A stretch of 43,218 nucleotides of DNA, from contig PBYS01000081.1 of the NCBI GenBank assembly GCA_002729725.1, positions 1-43,218 of the forward strand. The letters run 5' to 3'. This document shows positions 20,395 to 27,986 of this stretch, one piece after another. The translations under genes and the position numbers were made by a program. Position 1 is the stretch's first letter. Each line of letters starts with the position of its first letter. The stretch is from Puniceicoccaceae bacterium. Its GTDB lineage: Bacteria; Verrucomicrobiota; Verrucomicrobiia; Opitutales; Coraliomargaritaceae. Under the pieces are notes generated by a model that did no database searches, was not told the DNA's origin, and saw only the letters and a list, made by a program, of their open reading frames with translations.

Positions 20395-20429
20395 ACGTCC
20401 AACATTGAACGCTCAACTTTGAACATCGA
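20395..20429 (+). repeat. In-phase 7-bp array before sufD (most regular)
   Basis: Five heptamers abut the ATG and all obey ACNYYSA (examples ACATTGA, ACGCTCA). Four of seven columns are fixed or two-fold restricted in every unit beyond the invariant A, C and final A. The spacer is 44 bp long and contains no Shine-Dalgarno sequence. Confidence 0.7.
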
Positions 20430-21731
20430 ATGACAACCACTTTGGAAAATCCAACACATTCCCTTTCCGCCAACGAGCCTAGCTGGTTGGCCGAGCGCCG
20501 CGCAGCCGGACTCGACCAATTCAAAAGCCTCGCGATGCCCACCGCGCGTGACGAAGCCTGGCGCTTCGCCAGCGTCGGCAAGCTCAGCATCGACGACTTC
20601 AATCCCGTGCCCGCACCCGCGACGTCCACGCTCGATGCGTTGACCGAGCGCTCCGACCTAGTCACCGCACGCGCGGGCCGCTGTGTCTACGTAGATGATG
20701 CGCCTGCAAACTTCGAAGGTATCAGCCAAGAACTAGCAGACCAGGGTGTCATCTACCTGCCACTCACAGAAGCGATCGAGCAGCACCCTGAGCTCTTGGA
20801 GAAATACTTTCTGCAAGAATCCACCGAACTTGGCTCGGAAAAGTTCTTCGGGCTCCACGCCGCCACCGTCAAGGCCGGCGCCGTGCTCTATGTGCCCAAG
20901 GGCGTCGAGATTGCCGATCCATTCGTTAATTACTACTGGACCAGCGGCACTCGCTCAGCCGTGTTCCCGCACACCTTGGTGATCGCAGAAGACAACTCTA
21001 AAGTCTCCGTCGTCGACCTCTTCTTCTCCGAAACAAAGGAAAACGAAGCGCTCAACATCTCGGTGTCCAACATCCACGCCGGTGCCAACGCTCACGTCTT
21101 CCGCAAGATCGTGCAAGACTGGAACGAAAAGACAGTCTCCTTCCAGCTCGACACCACAGTAGCCGAGCGAGATGCCCAAGTGCAGAACGTCGCCGTCAAC
21201 ATCGGTGCCGAGCGCGCACGCTTCGAAAGCCAGACACGCATCGAAGGCCCCGGCGCTGACGTAAAGATGTATTCATTGACCGTCGCCGAAGAGTCGCAAG
21301 AGTTCGACCAACGCACCTACCAAACGCACAACGCTGGTAACGCCGTATCCGACCTATTGTATAAGAATGCACTGCTCGATAACAGTCGCACCATCTTCTC
21401 TGGCCTGATCAAAGTCGCCGAGGGCGCACAACAGACCGATGCTTACCAGACCAACCGCAACTTGTTGCTCGATCCCACCGCCGACGCCAACGCGCTGCCC
21501 GGCCTGGAGATCCTAGCCAATGACGTGCGTTGTTCCCACGGTGCCACCACTGGCAACGTCGATGAAGCAGAGCTCTTCTATATGATGCAGCGCGGCATAT
21601 CGCGCCGCGTCGCCATGCAGCTGATGGTATTCGGCTTCTTCGAAGAAGTCATCGAAAAGATCGACAGCGACGAACTCGCCGAAAACCTCCGTCAATTAAT
21701 TCACAACAAATTTGAATCGAAAATCAAATAG
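20430..21731 (+). CDS. sufD: Fe-S cluster assembly protein SufD
   Basis: SufD pairs with SufB in the SufBC2D complex and supports iron entry. The 433 residues start with the usual helical region ([31 protein letters not shown] pattern, residues 13-43), then the beta-helix, then the C-terminal segment [28 protein letters not shown] with the conserved Cys and His. It follows sufB by 44 bp. Confidence 0.96.
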   Translation: MTTTLENPTHSLSANEPSWLAERRAAGLDQFKSLAMPTARDEAWRFASVGKLSIDDFNPVPAPATSTLDALTERSDLVTARAGRCVYVDDAPANFEGISQELADQGVIYLPLTEAIEQHPELLEKYFLQESTELGSEKFFGLHAATVKAGAVLYVPKGVEIADPFVNYYWTSGTRSAVFPHTLVIAEDNSKVSVVDLFFSETKENEALNISVSNIHAGANAHVFRKIVQDWNEKTVSFQLDTTVAERDAQVQNVAVNIGAERARFESQTRIEGPGADVKMYSLTVAEESQEFDQRTYQTHNAGNAVSDLLYKNALLDNSRTIFSGLIKVAEGAQQTDAYQTNRNLLLDPTADANALPGLEILANDVRCSHGATTGNVDEAELFYMMQRGISRRVAMQLMVFGFFEEVIEKIDSDELAENLRQLIHNKFESKIK

Positions 21732-21776
21732 AGCAGAATGACTGATCATTGACGACAGATGATTGAATCTGTTATT

Positions 21777-21818
21777 GGTTCATTAGTCATTAATAATCAT
21801 TCATCAGTAATCTCCACC
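21777..21818 (+). repeat. In-phase 7-bp array before sufT
   Basis: Five heptamers of pattern NNNTNAT (examples TAGTCAT, CATTCAT) are followed by one unrelated heptamer that abuts the ATG at 21819. Positions 4, 6 and 7 are invariant in the five. The array supports the ATG at 21819 over an in-frame upstream ATG at 21759. Confidence 0.55.
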
Positions 21819-22358
21819 ATGGACGAACAACGCACACTCACTCGCGAAGTCGAGGCCACACTCATCCCCCAAGGCACGCCGATGAGCTTGCCCGAGGGCG
21901 AAATGGTGACCATCACCCACCGCCTCGGCGGCAACTTCACCGTCATGACTCACAACGGCATGTTCCGCATCAAAGGCGTCGACGGCGACGCCCTCGGCGA
22001 AGACGTGACTGAAGCGGCGGCCACCGACGACGACCACGACGGTCCCCCCGAGCAAGACGCGCTGTGGGAATCCCTCAAAAAGGTTTTCGACCCCGAGATT
22101 CCGGTTAACATCGTAGATCTCGGACTCGTCTATTCACTCGAAACCAAAGAGCGCCTCGAAGGCGGCTACAAGCTCGACATGGACATGACCCTCACAGCGC
22201 CAGGCTGCGGCATGGGACCCGCCATCGCGGAGGACGCCAAAGGCCAGCTCGAACGTGTGCCCGGCGTCAGCGAAGCCGAAGTCAACATCGTCTGGGATCC
22301 ACCCTGGAACCAAGATATGATCACCGAAGAGGGCAAAATGGTGCTGGGCTTGGTCTAG
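21819..22358 (+). CDS. sufT: SufT-like Fe-S assembly protein (MIP18/DUF59 domain)
   Basis: SufT proteins help deliver or mature Fe-S clusters. The 179 residues comprise an N-terminal beta domain (residues 1-55, [27 protein letters not shown]) and a C-terminal MIP18/DUF59 domain with [21 protein letters not shown] and the conserved [10 protein letters not shown] motif around the reactive Cys. It ends the suf operon; a strong terminator follows. The cysteine desulfurase SufS and the sulfur carriers SufE/SufU are not encoded here and must be elsewhere. Confidence 0.93.
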   Translation: MDEQRTLTREVEATLIPQGTPMSLPEGEMVTITHRLGGNFTVMTHNGMFRIKGVDGDALGEDVTEAAATDDDHDGPPEQDALWESLKKVFDPEIPVNIVDLGLVYSLETKERLEGGYKLDMDMTLTAPGCGMGPAIAEDAKGQLERVPGVSEAEVNIVWDPPWNQDMITEEGKMVLGLV

Positions 22359-22385
22359 GAGTATCGAGCCAGACAATGCATTTAC

Positions 22386-22417
22386 AAAGCGGAACGTGAG
22401 AACGTTCCGCTTTTTTT
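22386..22417 (+). terminator. Rho-independent terminator of the suf operon
   Basis: A 12-bp perfect stem (AAAGCGGAACGT with ACGTTCCGCTTT) has a GAGA tetraloop and a run of seven T. It lies 27 bp after the sufT stop. Confidence 0.95.
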
Positions 22418-22500
22418 GTGCGTCACAATCAAAATGCAGCACACATTCAAGCTAAGGTCAGAAGCCAGCAGTCAGAGAAAAGAAGCGAAATCGCATCCAC

Positions 22501-22537
22501 TTACCTGACGCCAAACAGCTAAAATGACGTCAGGTAA
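22501..22537. promoter_or_regulatory. Enhancer-like dyad upstream of the sigma-54 promoter
   Basis: Perfect 10-bp arms TTACCTGACG and CGTCAGGTAA are separated by 17 bp. The dyad is centred about 110 bp upstream of the GG-N10-GC promoter, the usual distance for activator binding at RpoN promoters. Binding by an NtrC-type protein is inferred. Confidence 0.5.
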
Positions 22538-22626
22538 CAGTTCATATAAGCCCAAGTTCACATAATTGTGATGAAAGCGAAGTAAAATCGACACAACAAT
22601 GCCCTAAAGTATAAAAGTATTGTCTT

Positions 22627-22644
22627 TTGGCACTAAATTTGCAT
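22627..22644 (+). promoter_or_regulatory. Sigma-54 (RpoN) type promoter of the PEP-CTERM gene
   Basis: The sequence TTGGCACTAAATTTGCAT has GG at 22629-22630 and GC at 22641-22642 with exactly 10 bp between, and matches TGGCAC-N5-TTGCA. Transcription would start near 22654, leaving a short leader before the ATG at 22680. A TTTGCAT/ATGCAAA inverted repeat (22638-22655) overlaps the -12 element. In the 321-bp spacer 22359-22679, besides this promoter, the dyad at 22501 and the suf terminator, I see nothing. Confidence 0.6.
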
Positions 22645-22679
22645 GCTAATGCAAAATCCACCACTAACTGAATCGACCT

Positions 22680-23288
22680 ATGAAATTGACACAAACTATC
22701 CTCACCGCCGCAGCGATCAGCTGCTTTGCTTTATCGGCTTCTGCAGATACAACATTCTTCTTTCATGATGGCGACGCGACCATAGGAACTGGTTTGCTCT
22801 TTGACAATGCTGAAGGTTCGATTCAAGACACCCAAGGAAGCTTTACATTGACCGCAGAAGCCTTTTTGGACGGCGTCAGCACTGGAACTGATTTTAATGG
22901 AGCAGGTTCAGGCTTCGGCGTCAATGCAACTGGAACAGGTGATGAAACTCAATTTTTTGACGACGACCTCGGCACAGAAAGCATAATATTCTCTTTCGAC
23001 ATCGAGGGAACTTTTGTGTCACTTGACCTAGCTGGCATCAACATTGACGATGAAGCAACACTTTCTTTTTCAGGCGGTGGAACTTACAACCTTTCCAATG
23101 CTACCGATGATTTTTATACAATCGGCGAAGCTTTCACAAGCGGTCAAGAGATCACTTTGTCGACCAATGCAGCAGGCGCAATTTTCAGCCTAGAAAGCTT
23201 CACCGTCGTCCCCGAGCCAGGCACTTTCGCGCTGCTCTCCGGCTGTGCAGCTCTTACATTCGTGATGCTGCGCCGTCGCTCAGCTTAG
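22680..23288 (+). CDS. PEP-CTERM sorting domain protein, 202 aa
   Basis: This is an exported protein made for exosortase processing. A signal peptide (residues 1-22, ending S-A-S-A) is followed by a Gly/Thr/Asp/Phe-rich beta domain. The C-terminus is the classic PEP-CTERM tail: the VPEPGTFALL motif, a hydrophobic helix and a basic end, RRRS. Exosortases cut near the PEP motif and hand the protein to the outer surface or exopolysaccharide. The body has no enzyme motif I recognise. The gene stands alone between two terminators, with its own sigma-54-type promoter. Confidence 0.9.
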   Translation: MKLTQTILTAAAISCFALSASADTTFFFHDGDATIGTGLLFDNAEGSIQDTQGSFTLTAEAFLDGVSTGTDFNGAGSGFGVNATGTGDETQFFDDDLGTESIIFSFDIEGTFVSLDLAGINIDDEATLSFSGGGTYNLSNATDDFYTIGEAFTSGQEITLSTNAAGAIFSLESFTVVPEPGTFALLSGCAALTFVMLRRRSA

Positions 23289-23322
23289 TTAGCTGCGCTA
23301 CATAGATTTCCTTAGATTTCCT

Positions 23323-23352
23323 AAAGGCCACTCTGCGGAGTGGCCTTTTTTT
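23323..23352 (+). terminator. Rho-independent terminator of the PEP-CTERM gene
   Basis: The stem AAAGGCCACTC / GAGTGGCCTTT (11 bp, perfect) has a TGCG loop and a run of seven T. It lies 35 bp after the stop codon. Confidence 0.93.
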
Positions 23353-23494
23353 GCGTACGCATGAAGCAGGAGCTCAATCCGAAAGGCGCGTTTACATGAT
23401 TCGAGTGATCGCGTTTGAGCATACATTTTCATGCCACTGCGGAGGCAAGCGGCGAACGGCCCCTTCGGCGAGAGGTCGTGACCGACTCAAATGC

Positions 23495-23571
23495 GTAGTC
23501 GGGTCGACTTGCCGACCGATTTTCTGGCGATCCGCTGGCTCACAGGCAGGGCGACAAGTCAACCCTGCTAC
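23495..23571. repeat. Imperfect palindromic element downstream of xerD
   Basis: The two 23-bp arms (23495-23517 and 23549-23571) are related as inverted repeats with about four mismatches. Both start, read inward, with GTAG and contain a GACTTG core. It ends 5 bp before the xerD stop codon. The layout (about 77 bp, GTAG ends) is like the larger element at 24508, so both may belong to one class of small non-coding mobile repeats. The remaining bases of 23353-23494 show no gene. Confidence 0.55.
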
Positions 23572-23576
23572 ATACT

Positions 23577-24506
23577 TCACTTCTTCGCTCTGGGATGATA
23601 AAGCGCGTGCTCATCCACCAAACGCTGCGCCTGCACTGAAGTGTAGATCTGAGTGGTCGAAATATCGGCATGCCCTAGCATTTCTTGGATTACACGCAGA
23701 TCTGCGCCGCCTTCTAATAGGTGAGTCGCGAAAGAATGCCTCAACAAGTGCGGTTTGATGGGCTTCTTGATTCCGGCGCGGCGGGCATGCTCTTTAACCA
23801 GCACCCAGATCATTTTTCGTGAAATCGCCCGCCCCTGTTGACTGAGAAAAAGCTCACTGCCGGTGCGCGGCTTAATTAGATGTGGACGCCCGCCAGACAG
23901 ATAGTTCTGCACCGCCTCAACAGCGGCGCTACCGATCGGTGCAATGCGTTCCTTGGAGCCTTTGCCATACACGCGCACATAGCCTTCATCCAGATTGATA
24001 CTCTGTAACAGAATCCCGCACAGCTCCGAAACCCGCAGACCGCTGCTATAAAAAAGCTCGAGAATCGCTCGGTCACGCAAACCGTGCGGCGTGCTGGCCG
24101 AAGGCGCATTGAGCAGGCGCTCAACTTCATCCCAGCTCAGCACATCCGGCAGCTTGCGCGAGAGTTTGGGCGAGCCGAGCAGCTCCGTCACATCATCCTT
24201 ACGTATATTTTCGCGCACCAGGTGCTTGGCAAACATTCGCAAGGCCGAGAGCTTGCGCGCCTGACTACTGCGCGCGAAGTCGGCTCGGCTCAAACTTGCC
24301 GTCCATGCCGCGACATGCGCCGATTCTACTTGCTGCCAATTTTCAACCCCCTCTTTTGCCAGGAACTCCACACATTGCACAAGATCACGCGTATATGCGG
24401 ACAAGGTATTCGCCGAAAGGCCGCGCTCCAACTCCAACCAGGCCAGAAAGCTCTCAAGCGGCTCGGCGAAGGTGCTGGAAATCTGATCTAAGGGATCTTT
24501 GCTCAT
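23577..24506 (-). CDS. xerD: Tyrosine recombinase XerD
   Basis: XerD acts with XerC at the dif site to resolve chromosome dimers. The 309-residue protein has the N-terminal SAM-like core-binding domain (about residues 10-100) and the catalytic domain with all key residues visible: R158 (SGLRVSELCG), K182, H253 and R256 (HLLRHSFATHLLEGG), H279 and Y288. The start at 24506 gives the normal N-terminus; an upstream in-frame ATG at 24521 would lie inside a palindromic repeat and add five residues. The repeat abuts this start, leaving no recognisable ribosome binding site. XerC and XerD are hard to tell apart by eye; XerD is preferred from the C-terminal motif. Confidence 0.9.
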   Translation of the reverse strand: MSKDPLDQISSTFAEPLESFLAWLELERGLSANTLSAYTRDLVQCVEFLAKEGVENWQQVESAHVAAWTASLSRADFARSSQARKLSALRMFAKHLVRENIRKDDVTELLGSPKLSRKLPDVLSWDEVERLLNAPSASTPHGLRDRAILELFYSSGLRVSELCGILLQSINLDEGYVRVYGKGSKERIAPIGSAAVEAVQNYLSGGRPHLIKPRTGSELFLSQQGRAISRKMIWVLVKEHARRAGIKKPIKPHLLRHSFATHLLEGGADLRVIQEMLGHADISTTQIYTSVQAQRLVDEHALYHPRAKK

Positions 24507-24507
24507 G

Positions 24508-24583
24508 CGTAGGGGCTGCACTTGTGAAGACCGCAGCTGTTCGGCGCGATGCTTCGGCGGTCTTCACAAGTGAAGCCCCTACG
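24508..24583. repeat. MITE-like palindrome abutting the xerD start
   Basis: The 27-bp arms (24508-24534 and 24557-24583) are inverted repeats with one mismatch, around a 22-bp centre that is itself partly paired. Ends read CGTAGGGGCT inward and contain CACTTGTGAAGACC. No gene lies inside. One base separates it from the xerD ATG, and it forms the whole 5' side of that gene. Confidence 0.75.
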
Positions 24584-24644
24584 ATCAACTTGAAAACATG
24601 TGCCTTGCAAGCTCTTACAGGAAGCTCACACTGCATGACATTTA

Positions 24645-25952
24645 ATGAACACCACGGAGAACAACGAAAATACCATCAAACCCACCGACTTGCGGGGCAT
24701 TCTTAAATATGTGCCGATGTTTCGGGATCATGTCTTCGTGCTGGCGCTGGACGGCAGTCTGGTCGCACATGAGAACTTTCAAAATGTGCTGCTAGATATC
24801 GCGGTGCTGCGTTCGCTGAATATTAAAGTGGTGCTGGTGCATGGCATTGGCGAGCAACTACAGAAGCTGGCCACACAGAAGCAGACCGCAATCAGCGACC
24901 CGCACGGCGAGCTCAAGACAGACATGGCTACGCTCGAACTGGCCACCGAGGCAGCCGCCTTGGTCAGCCTGCAAGTGATGCAAGGGCTCACTCGCAACGG
25001 CTTACGCTGCGCCACTTGCAACGGCGTCAGGAGCAAGGAAATCGGCATCGTCAAAGGCGTCGACCAACTTAACAGCGGCGCGGTCGACAAACTCGACGTG
25101 GTCTTATTTAACAAGCTATTGGATGCCGACACAATTCCCGTCATCACCCCGATCGCCTTCAGCCGCGACGGCACTCCGCTACGGATCAACTCCGACTTGC
25201 TGGCCTCCGAGCTCGCCTCCAAGCTCAGCGCCTCGAAGCTGATCTACATGACGACTCAAGAAGGGCTCAAAATCGACGAGAAGCCCTTGACGAATCTCCC
25301 GGTCGCCGATCTCGAAACGCTACTCGAGACCGCTGCCGAGAAAATCCCCGAGCGCCTACGCAGCAAGGTGCAACACGCCGTCAAAGCGATCAATGCCGGT
25401 ACCCCACGAGCACACATCCTCGACGGCCGCCTCTTCGGAGCCTTGCTCAATGAAATCTTCGACAAGGTCGGCATCGGCACCATGGTATATAGTAACGACT
25501 ATCAATCCATCCGCCGGGCCGTCGAAGCCGACGCGCACTCGATCTTTAACATCACCCGCAACGGAGTGCGCTCCGAAAGCCTGATTGAACGCTCACTGGA
25601 GTCAATTGAAACCACTATCCAGTCTTATCTCGTATACGAAATCGACGGCAGCATCGTGGGCTGTGTCAACCTGAAGAGCTACGATGCCGGCGACGTCATC
25701 GAGGTCGGCAGCGTTTATGTGCAACCCTTCTACCAGAACAAAGGCGTCGGCCGCAAAATGGTCGAATTTGCCTGTGCCGAAGCCAAGGCACGTGGGGCCA
25801 AACGCGTGATCGCGATGACAACTCAAGCGAACCAGTTCTTTTCCAAGGTCTGTGCATTCACCGAAGGCGACCTGTCGGATCTCCCCGACGAACGGCGGAA
25901 GGATTACACAAAAAATGGTCGAAACTCCAAAGTGCTCTATCTTAATTTGTAG
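24645..25952 (+). CDS. argA: Amino-acid N-acetyltransferase (N-acetylglutamate synthase)
   Basis: ArgA makes N-acetylglutamate from glutamate and acetyl-CoA, the first step of arginine synthesis. The 435 residues combine an N-terminal amino acid kinase-like domain (about 25-280, with VLVHGIGEQLQKL and the PVITPIAFSRDGTPLRINSDLLASELA segment) and a C-terminal GNAT acetyltransferase domain (about 290-435, with VGSVYVQPFYQNKGVGRKMVEFA as the acetyl-CoA site). Both the order and the length fit ArgA. In the family the kinase-like domain binds arginine for feedback inhibition. No other arg gene is adjacent. Confidence 0.93.
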   Translation: MNTTENNENTIKPTDLRGILKYVPMFRDHVFVLALDGSLVAHENFQNVLLDIAVLRSLNIKVVLVHGIGEQLQKLATQKQTAISDPHGELKTDMATLELATEAAALVSLQVMQGLTRNGLRCATCNGVRSKEIGIVKGVDQLNSGAVDKLDVVLFNKLLDADTIPVITPIAFSRDGTPLRINSDLLASELASKLSASKLIYMTTQEGLKIDEKPLTNLPVADLETLLETAAEKIPERLRSKVQHAVKAINAGTPRAHILDGRLFGALLNEIFDKVGIGTMVYSNDYQSIRRAVEADAHSIFNITRNGVRSESLIERSLESIETTIQSYLVYEIDGSIVGCVNLKSYDAGDVIEVGSVYVQPFYQNKGVGRKMVEFACAEAKARGAKRVIAMTTQANQFFSKVCAFTEGDLSDLPDERRKDYTKNGRNSKVLYLNL

Positions 25953-25973
25953 TTATTAGCCAAATACCCTCAA

Positions 25974-26303
25974 ATGGAACTCTATCATACAACAGACGCC
26001 GACGGCATATCTGAGCTGAATCCAAGTATTGATAAAATGCGCGAGCTGCTCGGCAGCCTCGACGCACGCGATGCGGATGAAGCCGAGCATCCTGATGTGT
26101 CACTCATACACGATCACAGCGGATGGTCGCTTTCGGTCTATCCCAGCGGAGTTGTGACTTTTGAAAATCTCGACGAAGTGGATGACGTGCCACGCTTCAT
26201 GAGTGGCATCACCCGAAATCAAGCTCTCGAAATGTGGCTAGAGCTCTCCCGCGGTCAGATCCAACAAGTCAACAGCCGCCCATGGTTACGCGACGAAGCG
26301 TAA
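25974..26303 (+). CDS. Hypothetical protein, 109 aa
   Basis: I do not recognise the family. The small, acidic, soluble protein has a helical start, a beta segment (SGWSLSVYPSGVVTFENL, residues 50-67) and a helical end. It lies 21 bp after argA on the same strand and may be co-transcribed. It has no signal peptide or membrane segment. Steady codon use suggests a real gene. Confidence 0.6.
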   Translation: MELYHTTDADGISELNPSIDKMRELLGSLDARDADEAEHPDVSLIHDHSGWSLSVYPSGVVTFENLDEVDDVPRFMSGITRNQALEMWLELSRGQIQQVNSRPWLRDEA

Positions 26304-26320
26304 CGAGAAGGCGACAGGAC

Positions 26321-26464
26321 CGACGCGCATTAAGCCGTCGCTGCGTAGGCACGGCTTTTGAATAACGACCCACTGACGGCGGCTGAAGCGCGTCGCTCCA
26401 CTGACGACGGCTTAAAGCGCGTCGCTCCTGCTTTGGCGCTGCGGATTGTCCGCAGCTAAAGCAG
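26321..26464. repeat. REP-like repeat cluster
   Basis: Two adjacent direct copies of about 28 bp (26373-26400 and 26401-26428) share the core CTGACG, GGCT and AGCGCGTCGCTCC. An inverted, diverged copy lies at about 26321-26346. Directly beside them is a nested hairpin at 26428-26464 (arms CTGCTTT and AAAGCAG outside, GCTGCGGA and TCCGCAGC inside). The cluster sits at the broken end of the MFS pseudogene. Confidence 0.65.
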
Positions 26465-26469
26465 CCACC

Positions 26470-27204
26470 GCAACACCTTGCCCCAGGATGTGCAGCCAAC
26501 TAATCGACGGATAATCTCCCATTGCTAGCGCACAAAAACCAAGCATAGCCGACACCGCCATGACGCACAGCAGATACTTAATCCGCCCAAAAGGCAAAGG
26601 TGCGCCGCGCTTCCGCTAGCGTATAATCGCGGTAGATGACAGAATCTAGATTCTCTCGCTGCTCTTTACCGACATAATCACCATCCATTTCAAGTCCACA
26701 CTCCTCTGGATTATCCCGGGCAAAAATCCAGAACAGCAGCGCCAACACACAAATCATAACTAAGCCCATCAGTTGCCAAGCACCCTGCCAGCCAAGTTGC
26801 CGAATCAAATATTCGAAGCCCATGGGCGCACCCGAAAATGCAAAGGAAACAACAGCCCCGCTCCAGGCAGTCACGACCCCACGCCGCCGATTAAACCACT
26901 TCCCCAGCATCGCGCGTGAAGACATGGTCACCATACCTTGTCCCGTGAAGCGCAACAGCGCAAAGCCGACCACCAGCACCAGGCCTGGTGCCAGCCAAGG
27001 TCGTGCATCCATCAAAGGCAAATAGCTCAATCCTAAGGCATCTGCTAAACGTGCAGTAAACACACTCACCCCGACGGTCTGCCCCGGCATACTTGCCGAA
27101 ACTCCCAGCGTGGCAAATACCACGATCATCCAGCCATAGAAGAATGGCCAACGTCGCGGTTGTAGCGGAAAGTCCGGCCGCCAGATTTTCGATGGTTTAT
27201 TCAT
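26470..27204 (-). pseudogene. MFS transporter remnant with two internal deletions
   Basis: The ATG at 27204 opens a major facilitator protein (KPSKIWRPDFPLQPRRWPFFYGWMIVVF), but about 60 residues expected after TM1 are missing: the sequence jumps from TARLADALGLS straight to YLPLMDARP. TM4-TM6 follow (with KWFNRRRGVVTAWSG), then the frame stops at 26578 after TFAFWAD. A further piece in another frame (RIKYLLCVMAVSAMLGFCALAMG, about 26585-26470) matches a helix of the C-terminal half, so a second deletion with frameshift removed the part between. An intact family member has about 400 residues. The substrate is unknown, and the gene is probably dead. Confidence 0.75.
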
Positions 27205-27329
27205 TTCAGAACACATTATCTCAGAGATAGCCTCACAAATCTGCAGTGTCGATAGGCAGTTATATCGAATAATAGTACGAATCCCTTCGATCACTGGAAT
27301 AAATAGTGCCCGAGTGACTTCTAGTTTCC

Positions 27330-27776
27330 ATGACAACAAAACTCACTCATTCACTCGATCTATCTCAGACCACCCCACGCAGCCCGCGCGCCACACTTGC
27401 AGGCTTTGTAGTGGCCGCTCGCATGCTGGATAAATGCCGCGCAGTCATAGCCGGAACCGCCGACGAGTATCATTACAACTGCCCCTTGGATCAAATCTTC
27501 CTAGAATTCACTGGAATCGATGCAGATGCCTTCAAAGATTTTGTCGCGACCGACGCAGACGATGCCGCCGTGGCCGAATGGATCCAAGCCAACAGTAAAT
27601 CGCTCACGGAAGAAGAAATTGTAGTCTGGAACAACAGCCTGCGCTACAAACGAATCAGTGAAATGCCCGCGAACTTGCAAGTATTCCTCGAAAACTACAT
27701 CGCCGAGGTAGTGCCCGCGGATAAAATCGTTTATTACTGGTTCGATGTTTACGATATCGAAGAAGGCCGCATCTAA
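27330..27776 (+). CDS. DUF5069 domain protein
   Basis: The 148 residues match the layout of DUF5069 proteins: the opening DLSQTTPRSPRATLAGFVVAARMLDKCRA, the middle DQIFLEFTGIDADAFKDFV and the closing YYWFDVYDIEEGR. They are small cytoplasmic proteins of unknown function, common in Verrucomicrobia. The gene is divergent from the MFS remnant and ends at a good terminator, so it is a single-gene unit. Confidence 0.8.
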   Translation: MTTKLTHSLDLSQTTPRSPRATLAGFVVAARMLDKCRAVIAGTADEYHYNCPLDQIFLEFTGIDADAFKDFVATDADDAAVAEWIQANSKSLTEEEIVVWNNSLRYKRISEMPANLQVFLENYIAEVVPADKIVYYWFDVYDIEEGRI

Positions 27777-27802
27777 CATAAACTTTCCAAGATGATTAAC
27801 CA

Positions 27803-27831
27803 ACGGGAGCCATTTGGCTCCCGTTTTTTTA
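27803..27831 (+). terminator. Rho-independent terminator of the DUF5069 gene
   Basis: A 9-bp perfect stem (ACGGGAGCC / GGCTCCCGT) has an ATTT loop and is followed by a run of T. It lies 26 bp after the stop. Confidence 0.93.
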
Positions 27832-27986
27832 TCTATAATCAAAGGATTCATCGCACTATACAGTTGATTTACTGAAAGTTTACAAATAAGCACCTAGTTA
27901 ATTATTATTGGGCAGGCTCTCATCAAGGACCATCGAACAGCATAAAAGTAATCCAAGTAAACCACATTTCACTTGAATCCATTCTC

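Noticed and set aside
22134..22442. Antisense frame across the end of sufT and its terminator
   Set aside because: It reads through the terminator stem and has no similarity to any family.
23351..23758. Open frame of 135 codons across the palindromic element and the 3' end of xerD
   Set aside because: It crosses a repeat and the antisense of a conserved gene; the translated sequence has no domain.
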